From assembly GCA_964023275.1 (NCBI GenBank), contig OZ029927.1, positions 9,669,720 through 9,733,719 of the forward strand: a stretch of DNA of 64,000 nucleotides. The letters are read 5' to 3'. Source of the DNA: Norana najaformis. Taxonomy: Eukaryota > Annelida > Clitellata > Crassiclitellata > Hormogastridae. The position numbers were made by a program, and so were the translations under genes. Below the pieces are notes generated by a model that was not told the origin of the DNA, ran no database searches, and was given only the letters and a program-made list of their open reading frames with translations. Shown in pieces: positions 32,906-44,736 of this stretch (position 1 is the first letter of the stretch; every line of letters starts with the position of its first letter).

Positions 32906-34190
32906 TGATGTAGTCTTCGTTAAAACGACTATTTGCCTTTTTGTCCAGCCCCAGTACTTCGTTCGACACGAGATTCGTAATACCAGTGCAGCTCCCTCGA
33001 TGTATAAGGCCATTAGCAGATTGAGGCAGCACGCCCTTTTCCCGCCAGCCCCTTCCCCTCTAACCATCGCCTTTTCCCTTTCCCTGAGACACCTCCGCTC
33101 GATCGTGCTCGATCGCTCTCCATTCCTCCGTCTCAGACGAACAGAAGAGGGAGAAGTGAACTGATAATGGGCTCCGACCGAAAAGCAAAATCCTGTTGGA
33201 TGCCTGAATATATATATATATACATAGAAAACACGTACATTTATATACATATACAGACACGAAGGAAGCAGGCACACACTGCTGACTACTTGCCACCCTC
33301 TTTTCTCTCTCTCTATATATATATATGTATAACAAAATATATAATTGCATATAGATTATATATATAATCTCTCACTCTGTGTAATAGAGATTATATATAA
33401 TCAGTCTGACTGTCTCATGCTCCTACTTCTAACTCTTTTTCTCTCTATATATATATTTATTTATTTAATATATATGTGTGTGTATGCATGTATGCATGCA
33501 ATGTATTCGTGTATGCATTCATGTATGCATGTATGTGCATATTCTGACAAGTCTTCTTGTAAAGGCGCTATACAAATATATGATTGCAATTACCAAATAA
33601 TCACGTCTGTGCGACAATTTATACAATATAGACACGTTATGTGTATAAATATCTTATATGTAAACATACTTTACATAGGTAAATACATATGATATGTATG
33701 TGAGTATAATATCAAATGTAAATACACGGATTCGCCCATGCAATATAATTATTGGCTCAATGTTATCTCTCTCCATGCAACAAACATCGAACAGTTCTCC
33801 CGCATTGTCAACGGTTTTAAACCATGGGCACCTAATTGGTTGTTTCAGTTTGTGGTTTGAAACCCAGGACACTGAATTGCTTGTTTTTTAGCTAACAATC
33901 ACGATTTATTAAAAAGGAGTGGTGAGAAAAGCCGCGGGCGCTCTCTAAAGTAAGACCGTGAGCTCTTAGCACGATGAGAGATTGTAATTGGCTAGACACT
34001 GAGGCGTCTCCTTGGTCTACGCAGCTGGCCAGTTTCTTGCAATTCGTGCCAGTTGGGATCTCGCTGATGGCACACACGGTCGCAGCGTGTTAGTCCGAAG
34101 AAATGCGTACGTTTGTCGAGATTTAAGCCGTCTAGTAAACAAATCCTAATGGCTCGAGTAATCTAAATGGATGAGCTGAACCAACATCTT
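32906..34190. other. Intergenic, AT-rich simple repeats and a tail
   Basis: (TA)n and (TC)n tracts at 33208-33480, (ATGC)-type repeats at 33480-33540 and a plus-strand tail gtaaaggcgctatacaaat at about 33558-33577. No gene recognised. Confidence 0.5.
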
Positions 34191-34194
34191 GCAA

Positions 34195-34470
34195 TCTCTG
34201 AGCATGTCTTCCACTTAAAACTGAACACACTCCTCTTCCAAATTCCTGTAATGATTCTTCCTCTTCCATCATCCCGCTTTCCGCACCAATTCTAAACATC
34301 ACCCACCGTATAGCCGTCTGACTGCTGCCCGACTCTTGGATTTTGACCTGGAATTGAACCCTTCCTGCCTATCGATTTTGTTTTGACTGAGCGCCTGTGA
34401 ATTAGCTGGTTCCCGCGACCGAACTTTCTTTTGGATCTTTAGAAACTTCGACTTTACGATTACGAATAAC
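34195..34470 (+). mobile_element. LINE family A fragment, plus strand
   Basis: gtcttccacttaaaactgaacacactcctcttcc encodes VFHLKLNTLLF, the ORF2 end. The family A 3' UTR follows (ttttgacctggaattgaacc, tgttttgactgagcgcctgtg, tagctggttcccgcgacc) and an attacg-type end. More diverged than the 26600 copy. Confidence 0.75.
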
Positions 34471-35056
34471 TGTACCGGTTAAACTCACATTAAACCTCAG
34501 GATTCTTTACTGAAGCCAGAAATGGCGCCTACTTCTCTTTCCTACTGCGTAAAATAAGCAAAGGGTGATAGATCAATAGAGTCGGCCACTTCATTTGCAT
34601 CGTTATTGCATCTATTCAGTTTCACTGTTGACTCGAAGCAGTCGTCTTCATCTCTTATCCTTCCTTCTCAGTGCACAGCTGAAAGTGTACTGTTGCACAC
34701 GATGTAGAACAACTAACAGTTTTACCAACAGTCACCTTTTCATTTTCCCTTTTTAATTTTCCATTTTTAATTGTTACTCAGTGATGCTGACATTATTAAT
34801 TTTTTATCATAAAAGAGTAAAAAATCTGTTATTGTTATTATTATTACTACTACTACTACTACTCCCACTACTACCACTACTACCACCACTACCACCAATC
34901 AAACACCTGTAAAAGGAACAGATGCCAGATGAAACAAAATACCTGCTTCTTGTAACTCACCAAGCACACTTGTGGGCTTCATAAAACTTGTGCCTGTTCT
35001 GTGCCTGAAAATTACGACAGAAAAAGCGTCATACCTGTGCTAAAATACATGCATAC

Positions 35057-35122
<66 letters not shown>

Positions 35123-35454
35123 GTTACTAACTTATTATTATGTCACGTTGACTCATTATCTGAGTTAGCCACGGCTCGAGACGACTTCGTCTGAATTAAT
35201 CAACTTACCGTCGATGTTTATTTGGGCCTTTGATGCTCTGGAGGAGGCCGAAGCACAGACGAGGACTGAAAACACGAATAAACACATTAAAGATGGAAAT
35301 ATTCGACTGATATGATTTAGGTACTGACGATGACGCTTGCATCGCCGGAGACAATGGGGCCAAGCTGGCCATGCAATAGTTAACGAGACGTGTTTATTTA
35401 CTTGCTTTTTCTTTTGTGTTACTCTAAATGCCCTGACGGCTGTTTATTTTCTTC
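34471..35454. other. Intergenic with (ACT)n and (AAT)n
   Basis: (ACT)n at about 34840-34895 and a pure (AAT)n at 35057-35122. No gene recognised. Confidence 0.55.
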
Positions 35455-35715
35455 CGTGGACCACGGTAGCGTATCGGTTAGAGCGATCGGCTTGTAACGC
35501 GGAGAGTACGGGTTCGAGCCTCCTCTGAAACGGCTACTGTGTAGGGACCTTGAACATACCTACATATAATTATATATACCTGCATACACAGATATTCCAT
35601 ACCTACACACACACATATATATATATATATACCTGCATACACAGATATTCACAATTGTTCAGCGCCATCGACTGGTGCTCTAGTCATTAGGTAGTGGCGC
35701 CTAATAAATGGAGAA
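35455..35715 (+). mobile_element. tRNA-derived SINE, family S2, plus strand
   Basis: Clearest tRNA-like head in the window: A box gtagcgtatcggttagagc (35466-35484), a loop cttgtaa like tRNA-Thr(TGT), and B box cgggttcgagcc (35509-35520). The body is interrupted by (TA)n/(CATA)n at about 35565-35650. The 3' part reads cagcgccatcgactggtgctc, then agtggcgcctaataaatgg. Pol III transcription is inferred from the boxes. Confidence 0.75.
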
Positions 35716-36214
35716 ATAATAATACACAGTTTTTTCCTTCTGATCTGCCTTTTTTCATACGTTGCATCTGATGCCAGTATTTCTTGTCATCTTGCTTACT
35801 GCTTCCATATCGACGGATCTCGTCTGACTCTCTCAAGCTTTATTAATATTCTTTCATCTCTTGCATCGTCTGTCAGTAGTTCCTGTCATCTTACTTACTC
35901 CTCCATCTTCCCGCCAGCTTTGGCTTCTGTCCGTGTCTACGTGTCTGTCTATCGGTCTGTCTATCTGCCCTTCTGTCTGTTTATCTTACATGACTGCCTG
36001 TTAATGACTGTCTAAGTATATCTGTCTGTATGTATGACTTCTCAATCTCTTTTCGTCTATCGTATTTGCCAGTCTATCTGCCTTTGTTTAACCGCCTATC
36101 TGTCTGTGGGTCATTTCATGTGTCTCTGTCTGTCCATAATGTCTGCCTGTCTGCTTGCCTGCCTGTCAGTCTGTGTTTTTGTTTGTCTGTCTTACTAATT
36201 GTTGTCTTACATCA
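35716..36214. other. Intergenic, (CTGT)n-rich
   Basis: Degenerate gtctgtctat and ctgcctgt repeats at about 35930-36190. The 36030-36335 frame is mostly this repeat. Confidence 0.55.
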
Positions 36215-36445
36215 GCTCCTCCCACCAGTTAAAACCCTCAGTTATTCCCTACTGCATCACAGCCATGATCGTATTATTCCTCCTGCTGACAATTTAACGC
36301 GTAAATATTTTATTAGGATGTTGTATGCGTATTAAATTTTCTTGTGTTCTTAACTACTTGTAAACCGATGTGCGATTAGCTATTGGTTAATAAAGAATAT
36401 ACTTACTAACTTACTTACATACTTACATATATACTTACTTACTAT
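36215..36445 (+). mobile_element. LINE 3' remnant with (CTTA)n tail
   Basis: LLHHSHDRIIPPADNLTRKY, then MLYAY and a stop, resembles the last residues of a LINE ORF2. A short AT-rich UTR (gattagctattggttaataaag) and a (CTTA)n tail to about 36445 follow. Family assignment is tentative. Confidence 0.4.
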
Positions 36446-36449
36446 TGCT

Positions 36450-37180
36450 GCAGAGTACTCGGCAGCTGTATGTCGTTGACTTTATAATCGGCCATTGCTC
36501 TGCGGATATGACGCCTTTAACAAGAATCTCCATAAAACGAAAGACTCCTCAACAGCCGTCCACCCATCGACGGGACGTTCTTCCTTTGACTTCCACCACA
36601 TATCTTCGATTTGCAGGTCTTGTTTCTACCGCATCAAGGCATTTCGTCACCTCAGACATCCTCTGACTAATGACAAGGCTAAAACAGTTGCAAGTGCACT
36701 TTGTCGGTTCTCGATTAGACTATGCAAATGCAGTGTTATACTCTTTTAATGTAAAAAGCTCTCTCTAGGGTTTGTTACATGTTCTTCTTCGATCTAACTG
36801 CATTAGATCGCCTTCGTGACTTCCTTCTGAACGGCGTATTAAGTTTAAAATTGCATGCTTGACCTTTAAGGCTCAGAACCTGGCCTTGCGTTCTTCTGAT
36901 ACTGGTTTGCTGCAAGAACCTAGGTTCAGGACAATTGTAGAATCACGTGTCTTTAGTTGCTGTGCTCCTCGTATTTGGAATAGTCTACCGCTCTACCACA
37001 AAAGGCCCGATTTGCAAACTCGCTATCATCTTTTAAAACACTAGTTAAAACTCATTACTTCACCCTGGCTTTTGCATGATCCATCTTGGTCTCTAGCTCG
37101 AACATACATATGCGCCTCAGATTCAGGTGTACTGACATTGCGCGCGTTATAAGTGCTTTAAATAAATAAATAATAACTAA
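36450..37180 (+). mobile_element. CR1/L2-like LINE fragment, longest ORF2 remnant
   Basis: In pieces over more than one frame it shows the order expected near the end of CR1/L2 reverse transcriptases. First comes SSFDFHHISSICRSCFYRIK and RHPLTNDKAKTVASAL with a following DY-like region to about 36750. Then come RRIKFKIACLTFKAQ (about 36837), LQEPRFRT and SCCAPRIWNSLPLYHKRPDL (to 37044). The 3' UTR ends gcgcgttataagtgctttaaataaataaataa at about 37140-37172. The region at 54945 has the same end. Frameshifts separate the pieces. Dead copy. Confidence 0.8.
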
Positions 37181-37524
37181 ATTTATGATGCACTCGCTAG
37201 AGACAGCGTAGCAGCTGGTTGAGTCTACACTTCTAATTGTCGACGCCAGTCAAAGAACACACTCGTCTTTAAATCACTTAATTCCTGTCGACCCAGATGC
37301 CTTTGCAAGTATCGGAAGCTGTGATAGGCTATTATGTTCTTGGAAGTAATGTCTGATCTCGGCATATACTAACGAGGCAAACAGAATTTGTGAGACAGTA
37401 AAGCACAATCACTTAGCCAGACAGTTTGTGTGGCCTTGGATGGTAAAATGTGTTCGGAATTCTGATATGGTGTATTTCGACTCTACAAAATTTCTCAGCA
37501 TCAGGCAGACCAGCTTATAACCAG
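37181..37524. other. Intergenic, no gene recognised
   Basis: No feature I can support. Confidence 0.4.
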
Positions 37525-37800
37525 TTTATTTGGTTTATGGGTCTTGTTCAGTTTATGGGCTAATTTCAGTTATGAGTCTTGTTATGATTAGGGGTCAATT
37601 TCATTTTAGCGGTAATTTCAGGTTAGGGGTCAATTTCTGTTAAGTTTTGGATCAATTTCAGATTAGAGTTCAATTTCAGTTTAGCAACGAATTTTACTTT
37701 AAGAGTCCAATCCTGATTGGAAGCCCGTTTCAGTATAGAGGTCAAGCAGGGATTAGTTTGTGGTCAAATATTCAGATTGGTGTGAATTTAAGATTAGAAG
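37525..37800. repeat. Degenerate 15-20-bp repeat (caatttcagtttagggg)
   Basis: About twelve diverged copies of (g)tcaatttcag-tta-ggg, spaced irregularly. An old minisatellite without coding potential. Confidence 0.7.
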
Positions 37801-38554
37801 CCAATCGCCTTCTCTCGAAGCTTTATATATAAAGCTTTTGAAAGCATCTATCCATTAATCAATCATCTTCCCTTATTTTCCTATCAGACCACTGCACACC
37901 TCGAAACGATGACGCATTAGCATCGTTTTAAACCTGGCGCTACATAATTTAACGATAACGATTGCGGCTTAGTATCTGATCGAGGTGCTGCTATAATTTC
38001 CTTCAAGTCCGTGTATGCGCCGAAAGTGTGGGCAAGTTTTTCGCATATTTAACGACAGACGCCCTAAATATCGCTCACGGAATCGACTTCTGCAGCGTAA
38101 GTCTGGCTCCCCAGCGGATAGACGCTGAGTTCGAGGTATTAGAAGCGGATTTGGGTTTGATTGGAAGGTATTGTACGTGGTCGTGGTCGATATATCATTC
38201 TGTGACTAGTGCCAATATGGGCAGCCTGGAACTCATCGGGCGGTTTGACTCGCAGATTTCAGACTAAAGTCTGTCGCGCATGTTTACGTGTCGGTCAGAG
38301 TAATGTCTGGTAAAAGCAGACCCTGATGTGGCTTAAACAGAAAATGCCATTTTCGACCTACTCCCCCCGCTGTCTACCTTGCTTGACCCCCGCGGATTTT
38401 GGCCTGGCACGGAAGCTGACCAAACAACCTGGCTCTTGCGGACTTGATTTGATGTATCGCCGGTGATTAAGCGGCCTCCCTGAAGCAGTTTTGAGTGGCG
38501 TTGATATATTTTAGAGATTTCCATTTCCATTACAATTACAATACTGCATGTCGA
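37801..38554. other. Intergenic with weak retroelement ends
   Basis: aacctggcgctacataatttaacg at about 37930 and gtggcgttgatatattttagag with an (ATTACA)-type tail at about 38495-38545. No gene recognised. Confidence 0.45.
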
Positions 38555-38705
38555 TTGGTTGAGCGTTCGCCTTGTACATAGAGTGCAGGTTAGAGCATCC
38601 TCTGAGACAGTCTTTACGTATGTATCTTGACTAAGCTCTTCGCCCACAATTGGCTAGCGCCATCGATAGGTGCTTCTTCATTAAACAACGTCGCGATAGA
38701 AATAC
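38555..38705 (+). mobile_element. tRNA-derived SINE, family S2, diverged
   Basis: catgtcgattggttgagcg (A-box region), cgccttgtac loop and gtgcaggttagagcatcctc (damaged B box), then a 3' part ttggctagcgccatcgataggtgc and acgtcgcgatagaaat. The same order as 35455 over about 150 bp. Confidence 0.6.
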
Positions 38706-40084
38706 AGAACTATTACCAGTTATGCTAATATTGTCTGGTGATTAGGCAGAATATCGTCAGATACTTGTGTTTGATTATTATAAAGGCTAAGCTATTTTCT
38801 GGTTTAATGCAATTGCGTCTGTGATTTCTCATCAGACATAATGCTTGCAAGCGTTGGAGGGAGACACAACAGTGAGGGAGACACAACAGTGTCTGATATT
38901 AACATGCTTACAATTGCTTTTAAGAATGTATTTTCTCATCAGCATGAGGCATCTATTTGCTGTGCTTTCTTACTCTTTCTATATATATGTACATATATAT
39001 ATATATATACAATTGTATATTACTATATCTCTGTATCTATCCATTCATCCATACATTCATACATCTATCCGTCAGTCCGTCTAAATATCTAGTTATCGAT
39101 CGATCTATCTTTCTATCTGTCTGACTATTTGTCTGTCTAATTATCTATCTATCCATCCACCATTCCATTCATCCATCCATCCATCCTTCAATCTAATCTT
39201 ATATTAAGATTCATGTAAATAGCCACGAATATGAGCAAAAACCACGACCACCAGCAGTGTACCATTTCCATTTATACTCACCACCAACATCCTCCTCCGA
39301 ATGCATCACCAACGCCTCCACACTTACGGCGACCCCAATTTCTGCTTCAACCCTGGATACTTCCACCACAACAGCCACCATCACCGTCTTCCAGCTTGAC
39401 CACCTAAAAGAAAATGACATCCGGATATCCGGAGGCGCATCAGAAGACAGACACACGGACAAAGACAGACAGACAGACAGAGGCATAGGCACAAACAAAC
39501 TTGCGAAAACAGATCTAACTCGATCAATTCACAGAAAAGTGATCAGGTTCGAGGCCACAGGGTCGTTATAAAAAAGTGTACAATAACATTTGCAGAAAGA
39601 CAGACGCACAAACGCATACAGATACACACAGACAGACATAAAAACAGACAGACAAACAGACGGCCATGGCCGAAACCACCAATCCATTACGTTGGCAACC
39701 AATGCCTTCTCTGTTATTTTCGATTACTTATCATTATAAATTAATATTCTGCATCAGCTGGGTGCGGAATTCCAGCCGACATTTCTACGAGTGATCCATC
39801 CAACTCACGCCTTTCCTTCGAGCATTTCATTCGCCTCCCGCTACCCTAAATACCCCCAGTGACCCAGCCCGTCTCCGTAGCGCATTCCACCTTTCACTAA
39901 AATGATAATAATTCGTCGTGAAGAGTCATTATCCCGTCTGGTTGTCCACAAATTGGGCGCAAAATCTAAATCGCTTGTCATTCCCGGTACTGAGGAGAAA
40001 TGGCTCCAACTAATAGTTTACTTGTTACAGAAATCCTTCAGTCCCTTAATTCCTGAGAACTAAACAGTATGGGGAGAGAGAAAA
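38706..40084. other. Intergenic with (CATC)n, (CTAT)n and (ACAG)n
   Basis: An internal duplication gagggagacacaacagtg about 38867-38892, (TA)n at 38993-39010, (ATCT/CATC)n at 39025-39190 and imperfect (ACAG)n at 39450-39660. No gene recognised. Confidence 0.5.
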
Positions 40085-40265
40085 CAAGAAGAAGAAGCAG
40101 AAGAAGTAGAAGCAGAAGAAGAAGAAGAAGAAGAAGAAGAAGAAGAAGAAGAAGAAGAAGAAGAAGAAGAAGAAGAAGAAGAAGAAGAAGAAGAAGAAGA
40201 AGAAGAAGAAGAAGACGGAGAAGAAGAAGAAGAAGACGGAGAAGCAGGAGGAGCAGGGGAAAGAA
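40085..40265. repeat. (GAA)n microsatellite, about 175 bp
   Basis: gaagaag with gca, gta and cgg variants. Mirror type to the TTC array at 27209. The frames over it (poly-Arg, poly-Ser, poly-Phe) are artefacts. Confidence 0.96.
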
Positions 40266-40482
40266 GTAGAAGACAAGGAAAAAGAGAGAAATACAGACAG
40301 ACTGTGTAACATTGTCTCACGGAGGTTTGTCAATAACATAGTTGCAGATAACACGAGCCTCAAATAGTCCCGGCGAGCTTAAGAAAATTTCCACTTGGAA
40401 AGTAACCCAAAAACCGGACATTTGCTTGTGAATTGCATGTCTACAAAACAAATTGTTCTCATTCGCACAACGCGCCTGGACT

Positions 40483-40770
40483 GGAACCCAGAAGACAATG
40501 GTGAAAAGAACCCAGAAGACAATGGTGAAAAGAACCCAGAAGACAATGGTGAAAAGAACCCAGAAGACAATGGTGAAAAGAACCCAGAAGACAATGGTGA
40601 AAAGAACCCAGAAGACAATGGTGAAAAGAACCCAGAAGACAATGGTGAAAAGAACCCAGAAGACAATGGTGAAAAGAACCCAGAAGACAATGGTGAAAAG
40701 AACCCAGAAGACAATGGTGAAAAGAACCCAGAAGACAATGGTGAAAAGAACCCAGAAGACAATGATGAAA
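40483..40770. repeat. 24-bp minisatellite, 12 copies
   Basis: Unit cccagaagacaatggtgaaa plus agaa, repeated twelve times, almost identical except the last copy (aatgatgaaa). Such uniformity means recent expansion or ongoing homogenisation. The period is a multiple of three and free of stops, so the plus strand holds a 188-codon ATG frame (40395-40961) with an NPEDNGEK repeat. The flanking parts match no family I know. A real acidic repeat protein is possible but unsupported. Confidence 0.92.
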
Positions 40771-41744
40771 AGTCCATGTTTCTTGTAGTCAATACGGATG
40801 ATTTTAATGCAAATCGAATTCAGCTCAGTGAAGGTGGGCAACAGAACTGTGAAAACGATAGCAGGCATGCTTCAAACGCGCACGGACCGACGGATCGATG
40901 TATCTTGTCATTCGCTCGCACTCCCTCCACTCCTATCCCTCCCTCCTTCCCTGCCGTATGACCCATCCCCATACTCCCTAGCTTCTCAGCAATCGCCGCA
41001 TCATGCTCCGTCTTCCAAATTACTGGGATGCTCCATTAGAAGGGAATAACTTATCCGCTGAATCATTTTCCATGAAACTACATCGCTAGACTTCCGTTAA
41101 AAACACGAGCGTTTGTCTCTCTTCCTGTTTTTCTCCGAAAAGCTGTTAAGAATGGCTCTGCGTCGGTGAATAAAAACCACTCAGGGATTCCCTCCAACAT
41201 TGCTATATCATGTTCTGCTACGCTACACGAAAGTGCAACAACAGGTTTTTGAAAGCCGACAGCGCATTCAGCTGTAAGATTCCCATGAGTTATTAAAACT
41301 AATCTGTCCAGATGCCGCAATTACGACGAAACAATATGGCTTTTATTTCTCCTCCTTCGACACCCTGCGGCGAGGACACTGGGGAGTTTACTGGTCTGAA
41401 CCCCCATAGTTTCTGCTTACCTCTACCCGATTTCGTGCAGATTCAATACAAATATTATTAAGGGTAGCCTTCACGCTTCCTCCACCCGTAATAGGTCAAC
41501 AGTAACCCCTCACATGTCAAGGGTAACCTCTCTTCTGTTTTCATGGGTTCGTCTTTACCTCCAAATTCGCACACCCAGTTCACTCCAAAATGCATTAGTC
41601 AGTTTCAAAGTCTATGTCAAAGCGATTGACGCAAAAGCCTATTAATGACAAAGATTAAGCCAAATCCAATGTTGTTAACAACAGATTAGATAGATCAAAC
41701 GAATTGCCAGGTGCAGTAAACTAGTGGGTGTTGTTTTTGCTTGT
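40771..41744. other. Intergenic, no gene recognised
   Basis: Pyrimidine-rich stretch at about 40915-41000. No supported gene. Confidence 0.45.
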
Positions 41745-41805
41745 AGTAGTAGTAGTAGTGGTAGTAGTAGTGGTAGTAGCGGTAGTAGTGGTAGTAGTAG
41801 TAGTG

Positions 41806-41838
<33 letters not shown>

Positions 41839-41840
41839 AT
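41745..41840. repeat. (AGT)n microsatellite
   Basis: tagtagtag with ggt and gcg variants. Confidence 0.95.
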
Positions 41841-41970
41841 ATTATATCGTGTTCTAGATCAAAGTGAATGTCACAAGGAGCATTTTAATTTGTCAGCCAA
41901 TCTCTAAATAATAGAACAATAGAACCATATAAACGTTAAGTAATAGAGCTATAAAACAGCTACTCTCTTA

Positions 41971-42480
41971 AAAATAGTGTAGAGAATCGGTCTACAAGTG
42001 TAGACTTCTATGCAACACTTAATGTTGAGGTCTGGCTCATCGGCAATGTGTGGACCTCTATGCAACACTTTTTGTAGACGAGCCGGCAGTCTACACTAGT
42101 GTAGACACAAATTGCAACACCTTTGTAGAGAACGAGGTCTACATCGGTGTTGCATTTTGGCTACATTTATTTAGCAAGAATGTCTACATTAATGTAGTGC
42201 TATCTCTACATTTATGTAGTTCTCCATCTACATTTATGTACTAATAATGTCTACATTTATGTAGTGCGGAATCTACATTTATGTACTAATAATGTCCACA
42301 TTTGTGTTGCGGCATCTCTACATTTATGTACTAGTAATGTCTACATTTGTGTTGCGGCATCTCTACATTTATGTAGCGGTCGTGTCCACATTTATGTGGC
42401 GCTGCAAATACATTTTAGTGGTTTAGGAGCTAAATTTATAGATTGGAATTTGCCACATTTGTGGAGCTGCATATAGTTAT
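41971..42480. repeat. Left terminal array of the 5-kb element
   Basis: About fifteen units of tctacatttatgtag-like sequence, many self-complementary (CTACAT-TT-ATGTAG), plus outer gtgtagac and atgcaacactt units. Unit spacing is about 17-35 bp. Confidence 0.75.
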
Positions 42481-42734
42481 GTTATACGTTTTCTGCATTG
42501 ATTTACTGTTGTATCTACCTATACGCAGCCGTGTTTAATTATTACTACATGGACGTACTAACGTGCTGAACTCATTACATAATAAGCAAATCATTAACTA
42601 CAATTTATTAGGCTAAATGACAACTTTTAATCACAAATTAAGGGTTATCACAGTTCACATAAAGCTTAAAAACAAATCATCAATCACTGAACAGAAGTTG
42701 GTCCATTTGAGGTAGTAAAATGAATGTCACTATT

Positions 42735-43230
42735 ATATCATCATCATCATCATGATCCATGGGCCGAGAGCCCGTACTATTATATAGTATGATGCTTATT
42801 GGAGATCACTGCAAAGTAAGTAAGTAAGTAAGTAATGCATTTGTTAACACGCCATATGTCCATCGACTGAGCGAGGAATCGTAGGCGTGGGTGGGTTGCA
42901 TGTCAGACAACAAAAGCAAGACGATACAGATAGGTCTTTAGCCGCTTTACGAATGTGTCTAGTGAGATATTGTCGTGAGTAATGTAAACAGGAAGGCTGT
43001 TCCAAATGGCTGGTGCTGAGTTGCTGAATCCGCGTCGTGAGAAATCAGACCGAAAGTCTCGGATGTCAGGGAAAGACAGAAGGTTTTGTGTAGCTGATCG
43101 CAGAGACCTGGATGGTAGGTAGCGATGTAAGGATGATGACAGGTAAGCTGGTTGATTGGTCGAGAGTCTTGCGTGTGAGGAGAGCTATCTTGTAAGCGAT
43201 TCTGGAGCTGACAGGCAGCCAGTGTAGCTG
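42735..43230 (-). mobile_element. CR1/L2-like LINE fragment nested in the 5-kb element
   Basis: The minus strand reads LHWLPVSSRIAYKIALLTRK, then DIRDFRSDFSRRGFSNSAP, AIWNSLPVYITHDNISLDTF, VKRLKTYLYRL and a stop. This is the conserved LHWLPV..RI.YKI and WNSLP...F+.RLKT-L blocks of CR1/L2 ORF2, in one frame over about 100 codons. The 3' UTR ends in (CTTA)n (plus strand aagtaagtaagt, 42817-42834). The intact frame here suggests a younger insertion than other LINE pieces. The 5' part is missing. Confidence 0.8.
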
Positions 43231-43338
43231 CCGCGATATCCATCTTCACATAACAAGTATTCTGTATTCGAAATAGAGCTGGCCGAGGTTTCCCTTCGTC
43301 GGCCATTCTCTCAAGTGCACCATCCACTGTTTCGTCCT
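43231..43338 (-). CDS. Possible exon beside the nested LINE
   Basis: The acceptor gtctctgtag is followed on the minus strand by DETVDGALERMADEGKPRPA, then LFRIQNTCYVKMDI, continuing open into the LINE junction. Its phase (0) does not fit directly after the 44061-44206 exon (ends phase 1), so another exon or an alternative acceptor would be needed. The LINE may have landed in this exon or just after it. Function unknown. Confidence 0.3.
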
Positions 43339-44060
43339 ACAGAGACAAGAGCAAAATTACAAAATCATATTCTAAGTAGTTGTTCAGAGCCAGTGCAGTG
43401 ACTGTAATGCAGGGATACTGTTTTGGTAAGCAGTATTTGTCATGGCCCTTGTCATGGAATTTGGAAATCAATTAAGTTTTTTTAGATCTTTCATCGTGAT
43501 ACCTTTGAAAAGTGAATATCAGTAGTCTGGCCAACTAGAAACCAGGTCCACACTTGCCACAATATACAGCAATTGAAGCAACACATGGAATTTGGTGCTC
43601 AGCCAGGGTCAATTATTTATAATGTAAAATATCAGATTATTTATAAAGTAACATCTTATACTGTATTAATTTTAAAAAATTGAAAGATTCACTTTGTTAA
43701 ATATTTTCTTCAGTCTCTCTTGGATGCAGTGTGGTAGGTAAAACTCCAGAAATAAATAGCCCCTTTTATGTAAATCAAGGCACGATGAGTTTGTAACTTA
43801 CAAGAACCAATAAAATGCTAATTTCAGCTGCAACGAATAAAACAGAGCATACAACCAAGAAACAGGTAGCATGTGAAAGAATACTCATCCAAAGAATGGC
43901 CAATGCATTGTGAACTGGATCAGTGCAGAAATGACAAGTATGTCTTAAAACACAGTAACATGCCAACTAACTTAGGATAGACTAAAAGAGACTGAAAAGC
44001 ATGCTACATTGCAAATGGCAACATTTATTAACTTTAAAAGGAACTGAGACATCAACATAC

Positions 44061-44206
44061 CTTCATCATAGTCTTTAGTAATGTTGTTAAGAAGGTCCCG
44101 AGTTAAAGTCGATGAAGCGGCTAAATTTAGTATCCTTTCCTTCATCTGCTGAAATTCAACTGTCAACGACTTTTCAGCAGAGGTTACAGCCAAAATTCCT
44201 CTCAAT
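44061..44206 (-). CDS. Exon of the gene inside the 5-kb element
   Basis: Bounded by a good acceptor (gtgctgttttag) and a strong donor (AAG then gtatgt). The 146-nt exon reads LRGILAVTSAEKSLTVEFQQ, then MKERILNLAASSTLTRDLLN and NITKDYDEG. It is entered in phase 2, which matches the exit phase of the 44737-44849 exon, so the frame continues. A partial copy of its centre, FQQMKERIL-LAA, lies at about 44330-44390 on the same strand, a local duplication. No family named. Confidence 0.45.
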
Positions 44207-44329
44207 CTAAAACAGCACAGTCATGCTTGAGAAATAAGCATCACAAATTGCCTTATTGCCATTTGCAGCAACTGACTAGTCAGTGCAACTGGCCTTTGGC
44301 ATTTTAAAAACATGCTCTGTGTAACTGAA

Positions 44330-44410
44330 AGAAAAGCAGCTAAAGTTAGTATCCTTTCCTTCATCTGCTGAAATTCAAGTGATGGATGTAACTGAAAGAA
44401 AAGCAAGACT
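44330..44410 (-). pseudogene. Partial duplicate of the 44061-44206 exon
   Basis: About 55 bp of the exon (ctaaagttagtatcctttcc, then ttcatctgctgaaattcaa) recur with few changes. The flanking phrase gtaactgaaagaaaagca is itself present twice (about 44318 and 44387). Confidence 0.6.
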
Positions 44411-44736
44411 CCCAGCCTGTTAAAAAAAGTCTGTCATCAACTATTACTGTTAAAGGCTGCTATAAAAATGTCCTTTTCACTTTACCATATCTTACCCTTT
44501 CTTTTTACCATCTCATCTTACACATACAACTGCAATTGAGATTTTAAAAACTACACAAGTCAGTAGTTGAGAAGACATTTAGCACCACTCTACTGAAACT
44601 TCACGAAGCACTACACACTGTCCTCCAGCAGCAGTTCAGGTTATATGCATCCCTAAATTTTAAAGAAGTAATTACTTGAATGGCAGTGCATGTAATATGC
44701 ATCCCTAATTTTATTTTTAAAAGGAAAACAACTAAC

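Noticed and set aside
35455-35530. Possible tRNA-Thr gene
   Set aside because: A and B boxes and a TGT-like loop are present, but the acceptor stem does not close, and related heads with shared non-tRNA bodies recur, so it is a SINE.
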